A stretch of 44,816 bases of DNA from Ichthyophonus hoferi (lineage: Eukaryota; Opisthokonta; Ichthyosporea; Ichthyophonida; Ichthyophonidae). The position numbers were made by a program, and so were the translations under genes. The stretch covers positions 492,203-537,018 of the forward strand of contig NAOQ01000001.1 of the NCBI GenBank assembly GCA_002751075.1, read 5' to 3'. The notes beneath the pieces were generated by a model that saw only the letters and a list, made by a program, of their open reading frames with translations, made no database searches and had not been told where the DNA came from. Shown here piece after piece: positions 24,182-36,409 of this stretch (position 1 is the stretch's first letter; each line of letters opens with the position of its first letter).

Positions 24182-27100
24182 TTATATTTCCTCGCCCAAT
24201 ATCTCTTTCAAAGCCTCTTCCTTTTCAGGAATTAACATGGATGCAAATGTAGGATTGGTCTATAACATAGGACAGAGATATAATGTATTAGATAAGTAAC
24301 CCAATACCAATACCCGATCTATAATTAAAATATAGGATCTTAACAAGCCAACGACAATCATGCATTATAATGATAATAATATATGAAGATCGTACTATAC
24401 CTGTCTTTTCGCATCTATATGTCGTCTGACTGCATTGAATACAGCCATAGATTCAGAGATCTCACCGGCATCAGGGAAGAGTCTAATGGGGCAATGGGAA
24501 GGATTAATTTGATTGGCGGAATGTCACACTCCAATCACCGATTCCCCTATACATACAAAGCTTTCATTGGACAAGTGCTTACACTTGAAACCAATGTGCA
24601 TGACATGGCGCTAATGATTAAATAATTAAAATATGGTACATGAGTAGATTAACATAAGACTCAAGAATGGGTATTCTGTATTATATAATAAAACTATTTA
24701 TTTGATGTGTAAAAGCATGTTATTTCTTGCAATTTTATAAAAAAGCATACGCCCAATGCTAGCATACCCTTAATAAATACAGTATTATTAGCCAGTAGCT
24801 ACACTTTGTAATTCTCAGTCCATGTTTTATTGGATTTTTTCATTTTAACTCCAAGTTTCGTTCACATACCTTTATTTTCCATGGATGGCTATTTATATAC
24901 ACACAATACACATAGATAAACTTGGATATATAATTAATATACTCTTACCAACAATAACAACAACGATAATAATAACAATAGTAATGGAGCATATCTAAGG
25001 AAATGGTAATCTACTCATTATATATATGATTATGACAAGGAAAGAAGGGTTTGTTACACAAAAATATAAGCCATATTGAGATCACAATCAAATACTCTTA
25101 AACTACTTCACTTCTGAACTTTTAATTATTAATTTTTTGTTTTTTGTTTTTCATTGGTTCTTTATAAAATAAAATAATCCGGACTACCAAATCATTAATC
25201 ATAACTGGATTATTCAATCTTACAATCGATACATTTTCTTCAATCTATGCCACCCCCTCATTGTATTTCGTAACTCCCAAAATGTCAAAACAAATGTACT
25301 GATAAACAACCAATAGATGTAGAGAATCTACTCACTTCAAGTCTAACATCTCCCCAGCACACTCCAATTTGGCCACAAATTCATTCATGTACCTAGGTGA
25401 CATCATAACAGATTTAGCCTGTTCGCTTTTAGATGCTGCAAGATAGTAAGATAATAAGATGAAAAACATGAGTGGAGAAATATAGGTATATAAATACAAA
25501 AAAAGCAATAAAGTAATAAAGAAAAAAACAAGAAAGAGAGCTCACTCTCACTATATATATAAGAAAATAGAAAGGTAGGAGTTTTAATTGGTCAAGATAA
25601 GAAAATGTACATTTCAGTGTGCTTTTGTATTGAAGGTAAACTCTAATAGCTAAGGCCATGACACATGACGTAGCATATTAATATAGGATTTAATCATTGC
25701 TTCATTTAGGTAAACTTAGCTAAGGTCAAACTGCAATCCACCATGAATTGCTGTGATATAAAAAGAGAAATTATGATATGATATGACCCAGTATAACCAT
25801 AGATAGACATCAAAGGGGGAAATTCATACCTTTCTTTCTTGTACTCTGCTCTCGGGTGTGGTACAGGCGAAGGTACATCCCATCGGTAGCTTCTGATTGG
25901 TCTTGGGCCCTAGTGACAGCCAATGGCCGAGTTGATGCCACGTGTGTAATGTCACCATTCTTAGGTCTGATTGGGTGAGGTGTTGATAATTAATCCATTC
26001 TCAAACTATCTTTACTTTCACATGCATCTTCTTAAGCCATGCATGCATTTCCAATTATATTATTGGCTAGTGCTAAGGGTGTGTGAAGAGAAGCAGTGAT
26101 ATACCTGTCGGCAAATGGGGTAGTAACAGTGGGCACATGAGGTGACTGTATGTTGTAATACCCTCTGCACTTCCTAAGCCCTGCCTGTGTGGTCCATCCC
26201 TGTGAAGACAGTTTGGTTTGTTCAGAATCACTGATCCCCTCACCCAATAAGACCACACAAGTTCATACCATAATTCTGATTGATTTAATTAACCATCTCG
26301 CCCTCTGCCACTCAAATACTTCTACAAAATAAAGACGTCCATCAAAGCAAAAACATTTAAAATATATCAGTACATAAAATTGGCGTCTTGTTTTGACAGT
26401 TCTAGACCAGCATGCAATAAATATGCATTGTCTCCTAGATCCTGTATTTCCGACTATCCTATTGGCCAATCATATTTCTTTCTTCCTTCCTCTCCCATTC
26501 CTTGACAATAAATTATCAATCCAACCATCCAATCAAAAAAAGCAATATTACTCCCAAGTCATAAACCCAACCTTAATGTTCAAATAAGTCAAGGGACCAA
26601 TCCATAGCAGCTTTATATTTCCTAACCAATCATTTCATGTCTTATCACGAAGTAACAGGATTATTTACCTTCATAGAATATAAGAATTCTCCAAATTTCA
26701 TAAAAAAGAACTCGCGAGTGGTGTGTGATTTCTGTAACCATGACTGTCTGTCAGCCAAACTCTCATTGACTACCTTGTTATATTCGTGTGCACTGTGGGT
26801 GTGCATAGGGCAATGTTATTGGTGGAGAGTCATATAAAATATATATGCATAGTGATCATAGAATATACACTACATAAGAATGTTTGTACACTCTGGAACC
26901 AAGAGAAATTCCCTTTCGTATTCTCTCACATCAATCAAAGGAAATGATTATATCCTCTCTCTTACCTACCCATACTGCTTCCCTTTCATCCCTCTCTCAA
27001 CCATAGCAACCAATAGGCGTGCACAATGAGCCAACTGCACACTCGCATATATAATTCTAAATTGAATTATGCTTCTTCCCTCTAGCCAAAAACAATCATG

Positions 27101-28985
27101 TATTACTATATATACCTTATATACCCTATAAATATACATGTATATGTACAGAACGGTAATGTGCCTAGTGGAACCAGGATTTCTATTGCAAGTCATGGAA
27201 TATCATGCCATTAGTCATTAGTGGATATATATCAATACCATGCATATTCTTGCTTTGTGTGAGTGCGATTGGTTTTCGTTTCTATAGTACATGGATAAAG
27301 ACCAATCAAGATCTAAAAGCTTCCATAAATCTAAACAACCCAATTATAAAATAGTAAGCAATCCGATTGGATAATGACAATAAGCAATGATGTGTATAGT
27401 ATAAACCATGTAGTTTCCCATGATACTTTATACAGTATTCATTATCCTCTATCATGCAAGCCATATACCCACCTATTTTCCACCCCAGAGGATATTAACA
27501 CCTATACCTACCTAGTCTGTCGCAGTGCTGCTAAACATATATGTTCTCTATGTGTGTTATAGGCCATCCATAGGGTAGTAGTGCTAGTAAAGGGGCCCTG
27601 TCTAGGTGTTAGGCTGAGGGAAAGCGCTGAAAACCAGTCAGCCAGGTCTTTGCTGGACTGCAAAGAGAATTACAGTTAGTATTATTGTTACTATGGTTTT
27701 TGCTATAATTACTGTTATTGCTATTGGCAGAGTTATGTTATTACAATGGTAATGGTTACGGTTATTGTTATTGCTATTGTTGCTACTCTTTTGGATATTA
27801 TTTATTATTATTATTATTCTGGTTGTTATTGTTACTGTTTTTACCATTTTTACTGCTTTTATTAATCTTATTGTTGATATTATTATTATTATTATTAGCT
27901 TATAATCTCGATCGCAGTCAAACCTTATTGGTAGCTTAATATTTAAATTTTATTAAGTCATAGCCAGTCCAATCCTATGATACTATTAACCTACTTACTC
28001 TCCAAGGTAATCTACACTCAGATATATATATATCGGGTAATCGATCATTATGCCTCAAGGTCATATCTAATCTAAAAATAATAAAATAACACTAAGTATA
28101 CAAAAAAAAATACACCCTAACTTTATTCTCTTTGGCAATACCAATACGAATAATATATATATATTTAAAACGTTTATGATAAATATACCTCGTAGTGGCC
28201 TATGGCTAGGCCTGTATAATTACTTTAAGTTTAAAATTGTAAGTCAATTCTTTTAATATCCTATGGGTGCAAGGCGAGATGTATGAATTAGAATACTGAA
28301 TAAGAGTGTGTAAGAGAGGGAATTGGTAAATGTGGGGGGGAAGAGAGGAAGTGAAGGAAATCATATTGAAAGGAGATTGTGTCTGCATTGCTTTTATACG
28401 GACATTGTTTAGATTGCAAGTGAATGCACAGGTTTATTGTTCATATCCGAGAGGGTAGATTCTTTCAGGTGTTATATATATATATAGATGCGTGTGTGCG
28501 TGCATGTATATATGTATGTTTAAAGTGACCTCTGGGTGGAAGTAAAGCAATTAGCTTTCAGGTTTCATAAAAAACCCCAAGTCTAAATATTCCATCACAG
28601 CTACACTGGCTACTCCCAAATATATATTAGTAAATAATAACGATAATAATAATAGCCATAGTAAACATAGTCATAAGATACCACATGATGGAGTCTACAA
28701 CCTTGTATGCACCACGCCACCAACCAACAACACTTATGTTAAGCTATAATAACCAATATTGCAATAATACTGATAATAATAGTAATCATTACAAGATGAT
28801 ATAGCTCACTTGCACACAAACACATAAAGAACCTTCATCACTTATGCTTGAAGTCCCTTTCCATTTTCGGTTGTTACACCTGCTAGTGCAGCTTTCCTAT
28901 ATCTTACCTGATACTTCTGGTTCACACGACCTAGTACTGCCTCGCGAGGGTCCACATTTTCTATGTTTTCAATAGTGGCGTCCAT
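24182..28985 (-). CDS. Unrecognised 308-aa protein, 9 exons
   Basis: Exons in coding order: 28908-28985, 27512-27657, 26970-27056, 26669-26792, 26105-26199, 25830-25966, 25336-25435, 24401-24482, 24182-24259; exactly 309 codons with every junction in phase and good GT-AG ends. The product starts MDATIENIENVDPREAVLGR and ends LKEILGEEI. It appears helical: a segment with LADWFSALSLSL, an aliphatic helix (VQLAHCARLLVAMVERG), an aromatic stretch (TTREFFFMKFGEFLYSM), a basic, serine-rich linker (about 170-220), then a C-terminal helical part with LFPDAGEISESMAVFNAVRR. No signal peptide, membrane segment or catalytic motif is evident. I do not recognise the family. Intron 1 (27658-28907) is the longest and could hide an extra exon. 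Confidence 0.7.
27680..27900. repeat. TTA/ATT trinucleotide-rich tract in intron 1 of the 308-aa gene
   Basis: Loose repeats of tta, att and gtt triplets. The leucine/tyrosine-rich frames on the plus strand and asparagine-rich frames on the minus strand here come from the repeat and are not genes. Confidence 0.7.
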
Positions 28986-30325
28986 TATGTTTTATTAATA
29001 ACACGGACACACCACTATTTGATATTATATAGTAACTAGATTATATTATATTGTATTACATTATTATTATCAATGTAGATCAACTAATCTGCACGTGCAA
29101 ATCCCAAAACACGGCTCTGATCGAACAATCATATTGCTTTAGCTTAAGGGAGCAAATTATCTATTATTGGCTACACAGCAAGAAATTTGAATCTTATTGG
29201 CTAGACAGATAGCAGGGAAGAGAACTTCCATATACACGAGAGACCAATAGGCAACATGCATCTAATCGAGGTGAACATACTTTAACCAATAGGAAATAGA
29301 AAGGATGCTATAAGGCCAGTAGGTAACCAGATCTGCTTATTCCAAGTCTCCCTACTGCACAAGGATCAACGATATTGGCTACAATTGGCACAGATCTATA
29401 GTTTCGTATATATATATATATATGATTTGATTATAGGATATGTAAGCAACATTAACCAACCCTTAGCTATAACGGTTGGGCAGCTTGAGCTGATTCGGCC
29501 TGTTTGCATTCCATTAAGGCATGCTATGCTGCTTTTTGGTCGGCACGTCATTCATTTTTTAGATAATCTATTGGTTGATAAAACGTATATATGATAAGAT
29601 GGGTAGGGGAATGCAGTGCATGTTTAGCATTTTTTATTTAATTTATACATAATATGGTATAATATAATATAATACTTTAGATTATATCACATTTTTATCA
29701 CATAAACCCAAGCTCAGCTTGTAGGTGATTGGTTCGACGGGACATTTAGCAGATTTTAAATATAGAATCAATTGGCTATGATTCCAAGTTATCCATACAT
29801 GGGCAATAGGTATTAACTATATATATAGTGTATGACTATGGCATGAAACAATGGAACACATATATCCGCTTATATAAACGAGTATATAGGAAATTAATGC
29901 ATGTTATATAAAGGGATTCAACTAGAGCCGGATACATACTACATACATATATATCATTCTGTGTACGCTAAAATAATGCTGCATATACACTAAGTACTTT
30001 AGTTGTTCTATGACTATCTGTATTTCCAGTGTTGGGGGCTACTTCCATGCATGGTTTTACCATCTAGATTGGCTTCGCGGCTACAGGTTTCTATATATCT
30101 AAATATATTTCAGTGTTCGGGATGTGCTTATACTATGCACAATATGGAGTGATGAGTGTATTCATGCCTATATATGTAAGAGAAGAACACATATCGAAGA
30201 GAAAGCGAGCTCTGCCATTAGCGTGAACATACACTGGACCAACTCGTTTCTTTCATTGTATACGTGCAACTTTACACCCTATACCACTGGTGTGTCATAT
30301 CACGACAACCAATACGGAACCTGGG
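28986..30325. other. Intergenic: promoter of the 308-aa gene and 3' flank of CPSF4
   Basis: No gene model. It contains an AT dinucleotide run near 29407-29423 and several attggct/agccaat words at 29130-29400. A short minus-strand frame at 30014-30080 reads REANLDGKTMHGSSPQHWKY after an acceptor-like TGTAG and could be an extra 3' exon; it is not included in CPSF4. Confidence 0.4.
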
Positions 30326-33300
30326 TTAAAACATGTTGTTTCCCTGTTGTCTCCGATCATAACTTCCACCTCCTTGATGATTATCTCTTGGTCCGCCTTC
30401 GCCCTGATCATTTCAATGTATCAATATTATTGGTTAATAACATGTAAAGTGAAGTGTGATTGGTACGCATAGCATAAGAATAAGGGTCTTGGTATCCAAT
30501 GTATAGAGAAAGTGATAGATTGATAATAAAATAGCATTGGTTGAAGGAATCCTGCCTCTGAATGGAATGTGAAGAGTTGTTTAAAAAGATAAAAATTTAA
30601 TTGGTGGATTCTCGGTGACATGAGCATTCTAGACATCTTTAGCTCTTACTTATAGCGGGGCATATTGTATTATACTGCATTATATTATATTATATTCCAT
30701 TATATCATCATATATCACATCATATCATAATATTTCATACTATCATATCATACTACACCATTCTATATTATACAGACGATCTATTTGTCTTCCAATGAAG
30801 TAGATTGCAGCTATACTTGACGCAAAACTCAGATAATCTTATTTATAAATAGCACAATCAGTAGAGGCTATGGGATAGATTTCTTTTTTATAAAAAATAA
30901 ATGTGCAAAGGCTACACAGGTGTGTACATGCAGGTGTGCAAAGATAAATAAAATCTTATAGCAATTTATGTATGAGGAAGTAGACATGTAGGTCGCTATA
31001 TTGGATATAATTACCCTTGGGAAACGATTGGGTTGTTGTCGCGGCTGTCTAAACTACAGGGGTTGACATACACTAGTTAGCATAATTACAAACCCTGAGG
31101 GACTACTCAGCATGGGTTAAGATATAATAGATAGCACAGGCTAAGATAAAATATATAGTATACTATAGGTATATTATATAATAGATGCAAATGTAGTGTA
31201 TAGTGAGACAGATATCGATATGACATCAGTATGAAATCAGGGCTAGCAATACAAAGGGAGAGAAACAAAGCTATAGCTATGATACCATATGATGGGATGT
31301 TATTGGGCATCAATATATATGCGGATGTATGATTATATATCAATACGGGTATCCTTGCAGACTAAGCGTATGTTCCCGCTAATGGCATACCTCTCTTTCT
31401 ATTTGATACGTATATACATGCATATTAGTCTGTGTATTTAGATAATAGATATCTATATATACATATATATGCTGGTAATAGAGTAACAATGATAATCATA
31501 ATGATAGTAACAGTAAAAATATTAATAATAATAATAGTAATAATAGAAGTAATAAGAGCATATATATATATATATATATATATATATGGATGCCAATAGT
31601 TATTATGAACAAATCTGTTTCATTCCTTTTTTTTTCACCCACCCGTTCAAAGTTTCTTCCTCCTGCCCCACCACCACGATCTCCTCTATCTTGATATTGA
31701 CGATATTGTTGCTGTTGTTGCCCTCTCCCACCCTCTCTCGCATTCTCATCTACCTTGTCTTTCTCTTTATCCTCCTCCTCATCCATCCAATCAAGTCGTG
31801 GTAGTTCCCAGCGCGGACTGTAGGTAGGTAGTCATTATGATGCATGTGTGTAAGTATGATTCATGTGTGCTGTAATAGGAGGCATTGGAATAGGATCATT
31901 ATGTCTCAGGGTGATGATACTTTGGTCTTTTTTGCTATCCCAAAATGACACTAATATACCATACTACAACTATATACATANNNNNNNNNNNNNNNNNNNN
32001 NNNNNNNNNNNNNNNNNNNNNNNNNNNNNNNNNNNNNNNNNNNNNNNNNNNNNNNNNNNNNNNNNNNNNNNNNNNNNNNNNNNNNNNNNNNNNNNNNNNN
32101 NNNNNNNNNNNNNNNNNNNNNNNNNNNNNNNNNNNNNNNNNNNNNNNNNNNNNNNNNNNNNNNNNNNNNNNNNNNNNNNNNNNNNNNNNNNNNNNNNNNN
32201 NNNNNNNNNNNNNNNNNNNNNNNNNNNNNNNNNNNNNNNNNNNNNNNNNNNNNNNNNNNNNNNNNNNNNNNNNNNNNNNNNNNNNNNNNNNNNNNNNNNN
32301 NNNNNNNNNNNNNNNNNNNNNNNNNNNNNNNNNNNNNNNNNNNNNNNNNNNNNNNNNNNNNNNNNNNNNNNNNNNNNNNNNNNNNNNNNNNNNNNNNNNN
32401 NNNNNNNNNNNNNNNNNNNNNNNNNNNNNNNNNNNNNNNNNNNNNNNNNNNNNNNNNNNNNNNNNNNNNNNNNNNNNNNNNNNNNNNNNNNNNNNNNNNN
32501 NNNNNNNNNNNNNNNNNNNNNNNNNNNNNNNNNNNNNNNNNNNNNNNNNNNNNNNNNNNNNNNNNNNNNNNNNNNNNNNNNNNNTAGGAGGCATTGGAAT
32601 AGGATCATTATGTCTCAGGGTGATGATACTTTGGTCTTTTTTGCTATCCCAAAATGACACTAATATACCATACTACAACTATATACATATACATAATCAT
32701 ACTATTCTGTTGTTCTAATATAACATTATATTATCCTGCCAACAAAATATCACACAATTGTAATACTATGTAAGTACGTTAGTGGTAGAAGCTTACTGTG
32801 CAAATTTACATGTAGGGCCCTCCGGACAAAAGCCACAAAGGTAGTTAAGACACATGACTTTCCGCGTATGCTTGTGTCGACAGATTGGTCCTACATATAC
32901 CGTACTATCATTAGTCAATTATAATATAACGGGCATTTATGCCAATACTATGCAAGACGTAGTAATGAGGTTTATATACCATTAGGGTATGGTTGATTAG
33001 GTTAATAAGTCGTGCTCAAAACACCAAAAATCACAATACATACTTGAAAATAATTGAAGAAATATTATAGATATAAAACAGCACCATAAAATTGTCATGA
33101 AATTATTAAGGTGAATCGGCGGGTATTTGGTGAAGAAAAATATAATATAATATATATAATATATATATAATAGTAAATCGGATATATATATATAAGATGT
33201 AAGGGAGAGAGAAAAAATGGGAAAGAGAAGCATTTGCGATTGTGTTGGTGAGTATGCCTATATATAGGTAGGATATAACCATCATTTTCATTGGCCAGTC

Positions 33301-35853
33301 ACAAAAATCCCATAAAGTAGTGTAACATGCTGTCATCATCATTATACTTTAGAATCCCTTTCTCATCACATTCCCAGGAGGTTACCCTCTAATAGTAACT
33401 GCAATTAGGCCTCTAAGGTGCTAGGATATAGGACAACCACGACGATCATCTTAAGATAAACACCAACTAACGTTCTAACTACAATCCTATAACCACCTTA
33501 TTACATACGAGCACTACATATGTATTAGCTAGGCAACAGTCATGTTTTCTTTTTATCAGCTATCGACAATACACATACATTTTCTCTCTTTTTGGCTACC
33601 CTTCTCATATACTGATTGCCATAGCAACGGCAACTCCCACCTTCCCAACGCCCTACAAACCGGACCCATACCATGCTTGCAAAATCCTCTAGAGTACCAA
33701 GGACACTCCTTCATCTTAGACTCAGGGTCGATATGGAGGTACTGACAGTCATCTGCATTGCTGCACTCCCCTATGAAGATTGGTTCAATATCAGAGGATG
33801 ACGATAGCAACAGCAGCACAATGCAATATATCCTTTATCATTCCTTTTTATCTTAACTGTTGTCACTATCTTTGTGTCTCTTTTTCTCCTTTTTCGCTAA
33901 CCTTTACCCCGACTTTCTCTCTTCCTTCTCACTAACAAGGTGTGCTTTGTATTCCCTTTCCAATGGAGGTATCCATCTATCCCTCATCCAACACATGTTC
34001 ACCATTCACATTCTGTCTTATAATCTTTCCTTCTTTGTCTCGTATTCATTTCTTTCATCCATACAAGTAGGCCTCCAATTAATCATTGTGAGTTCAGCCA
34101 TAGTGTGCGTATAGTTGTGTAATGGTGTATATTAGCATATATGACTAAGTAGTAGTGTGTATTGGTTATGTATTAGGTTGTCTGAATATGCGATAGTATA
34201 TAATCTTATGTAATGTAATGTATCAGTATATAATAGTGTGTGATATTAAGTGTCATTATGACCGAGTATACGTTATCCCATGTAAGTAAGTTAATAATAA
34301 CAAGCCACCCAGAGAGATGATATGAAGGGAACAAACCGAATTTTGAATAAAAGTAGCACTCCGGCATTTTAGTCATGTCAAATTCGTGGAGAAACTCGCA
34401 TAGATCACTCTTTTTACATAGACCACGTAGCCAATGTTTGCATACCTGTGAATGCATGTATGTATATATGTATAATCGTACGTACGCCACCATATATATG
34501 CGTTTAAGTAGAATCCTTATATATACTCTAGCAAGTCCAGATAGTATATATGTTCAATGTATGTTTATGTATTATATCTACTATTAGATCACTTCATAGT
34601 TTTGTAGTCGGTAACAAATTAAAATATTAAACTATATAGTTTAATATGTGGCACTCTATACATGATATCAGCAATTACTGGCCGAATAAACCTAGTAAGT
34701 CTTTTTCTCGTAACTATTGCACACTGAGAGTGGCTCCTAAACTCTTACACGAAGATGGGAAGAGGTATAGCCATGTATGGGGTAGTGGCAGGATAGGCAC
34801 TGGTTGGGAGCAGATGAAGGAGGGCAGATGAAGGAGGGTGATAAGATAATACATGATATTTATATATGATAGTATGATATTAAGATAGTATGCATGGAGG
34901 CATAGATGGTTATATATGTCCCTCTAAGTGTTTTACTATATACTAGAAGATCTTTACTGGAGCAGGATGGGGAGGTTACCCACCACTGACTTCTCACCCC
35001 TTGAATGTCTGAAGGGACACTGGTTCCCCATAGTGCAGCTACCTTTCAGATAAAATTTACACTTCTCTGATGAAGACTCTAGAAGGCGAGAGGATCAGGT
35101 GTGTTAACATCAAAACATCTCAAGTCTAGGAGATAAGCTACTCCCCTCCTGCCCGCCATGTAATAATTTTAAAAGTAATGCAATATATATAAACATGTTT
35201 GAGGATTAAATTTAAAGCCCACGCCTCCAAAATTGCTCTTATAAGCAGAGACAAACGGAAGGGAATGATATGTAGTATAGGTAATAATCATTAAGTGATG
35301 GAAGATATGAGGTCTACTACCTAAGAGAATGTTATAAAAGACAAATAGAAGAAGAAAAATATTTTAAAAGATAAGTAGGCGGAAGATAAAGCACATAAGG
35401 AAAAAACAAAAGTCATGGGTACCAGTAAGTAGCACAAGTCACAAACATAGCATAATCTTCATACCCTTACACCTTAAAACTGACTATCTTAACAGCATTA
35501 ATAGCACTGCACTATGAACCACACAACTGAAATACTTAAAATATTATCATTTTATTTGGTTCCATCAGTTATGATTAAGAAATTGGATTGTAGCATGTCG
35601 ATCAAGACTTATACTATCATCCTGTTCTCACTTATTATTATTATTAACATACCCCTGGCACCTTTTCATTGTTTCCTGCTGGCATCTAGTCTTAGATATA
35701 CACATCCGATAAATATATAAATGATTAATAATGCCGTCCAGGACACTTACTGTCCATGCCATCAAACATAGTTGTTCCCAGTCCTGTCTGTCTGTTCAGG
35801 ATGGCCTCAATCTTGAAGTCGCATTTTGATAAGTTGGCAACAATTTCCTCCAT
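30326..35853 (-). CDS. CPSF4: CPSF4 (CPSF30), CCCH zinc-finger subunit of the polyadenylation factor, 8 exons, 259 aa
   Basis: Subunit of the nuclear cleavage and polyadenylation specificity factor; with WDR33 it recognises the AAUAAA signal and sits in the mRNA 3'-processing core. Exons in coding order: 35751-35853, 34984-35066, 34337-34445, 33672-33770, 32797-32890, 31643-31817, 31015-31053, 30326-30403; 260 codons, all phases matching. Five CCCH fingers are complete: C37-C45-C51-H55, C64-C72-C78-H82, C92-C101-C107-H111, C121-C129-C135-H139, C145-C153-C159-H163. Family hallmarks include CKHWLRGLCKK, DMTKMPECYFYSKFGEC and HIDPESKMKECPW. After the fingers the tail is acidic, then Gln/Arg/Gly-rich, ending GNNMF. 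The C-terminal CCHC zinc knuckle of the vertebrate protein (269 aa) is not found. Exon 7 is only 39 nt. Intron 5 holds the N gap. Confidence 0.92.
30661..30770. repeat. ATTAT/CATAT pentamer-like low-complexity tract
   Basis: Repeated tatta and tcata words (for example tatattatattatattcc, catatcatatcac) in the last intron of CPSF4. Confidence 0.55.
31561..31587. repeat. (TA)n microsatellite
   Basis: Uninterrupted TA dinucleotides just 3' of the donor of CPSF4 exon 6. Similar runs lie at 5541-5562, 23929-23942 and 37919-37942. Confidence 0.9.
31876..31980 (+). repeat. 105-bp direct repeat, left copy, abutting the gap
   Basis: Identical over its full length to 32585-32689. It ends exactly where the Ns begin, and its partner starts exactly where they end. 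It lies in CPSF4 intron 5. Confidence 0.95.
31981..32584. other. Assembly gap (604 N)
   Basis: Undetermined bases inside CPSF4 intron 5. The flanks are exact copies of each other, so the two contigs may simply overlap and the gap may not exist. Open frames spanning it are meaningless. Confidence 0.98.
32585..32689 (+). repeat. 105-bp direct repeat, right copy, abutting the gap
   Basis: Exact copy of 31876-31980, starting at the first base after the Ns. Confidence 0.95.
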
Positions 35854-36409
35854 GCTGATAATATGGCAGTCACTATTGCCCTATCTAGTTATTTTTATGG
35901 GCTTATTTTATCGTGAATGCTGAGTGAAATAATTATTATTATCATACCACTTTATATTGTAATATATTTTATAGAGCAATAAAATATGTATATAATTTTG
36001 TGTATCGAGTTGGTTATAATCCTAGTAATCGCAGATAATCGTTTAATAAGATTTCTATTTTAAAATCAATAGGATATTGGATATAATGTATTATAGTTTA
36101 GATAATCTAGATTAAAGCCCCCAGGACAGTAATGGCAGATAATCGGCCAATATAATTTAAATATTTAAACTCAATAGTGTATTGGATAAAATGATTTATA
36201 TTCTATAAATAATTATAATTAAAATGAAATCCGGGCCTAGTTAGATTGTAGTCCCAACTTATGCACATGATCGTACATATTGAGTACGATTATAGTATAT
36301 CATTATCATATATCCTTAGATATATTTGCATATTTATGATGATTGTTGTGTCTATACTATATGACATATAACTCCACTACTACAACCTTTACATTTAAAC
36401 ATAGCGAAG
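35854..36409. promoter_or_regulatory. Shared upstream region of CPSF4 (-) and the DTW gene (+)
   Basis: The start codons of the two genes face away from each other across 556 bp of AT-rich sequence, so the stretch must hold both 5' UTRs and promoters, unless an upstream non-coding exon lies elsewhere. No TATA box or other motif can be assigned with confidence in such AT-rich DNA. A bidirectional promoter is inferred from arrangement only. Confidence 0.5.

Noticed and set aside
27718-27939. Leucine/tyrosine-rich 73-codon plus-strand frame
   Set aside because: Translation of a TTA/ATT trinucleotide repeat inside an intron.
29385-29594. 69-codon plus-strand frame in the intergenic region (GQLELIRPVCIPLRHAMLLF)
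   Set aside because: Its N-terminus is a TA-repeat translation and no exon partner or family was found; left as unresolved.
29725-29745. ggttcgacggg, tested as a tRNA B-box
   Set aside because: No A-box or foldable cloverleaf around it.
31863-32718. Long open frames of 210-260 codons on both strands
   Set aside because: They are created by the run of Ns and do not reflect sequence.
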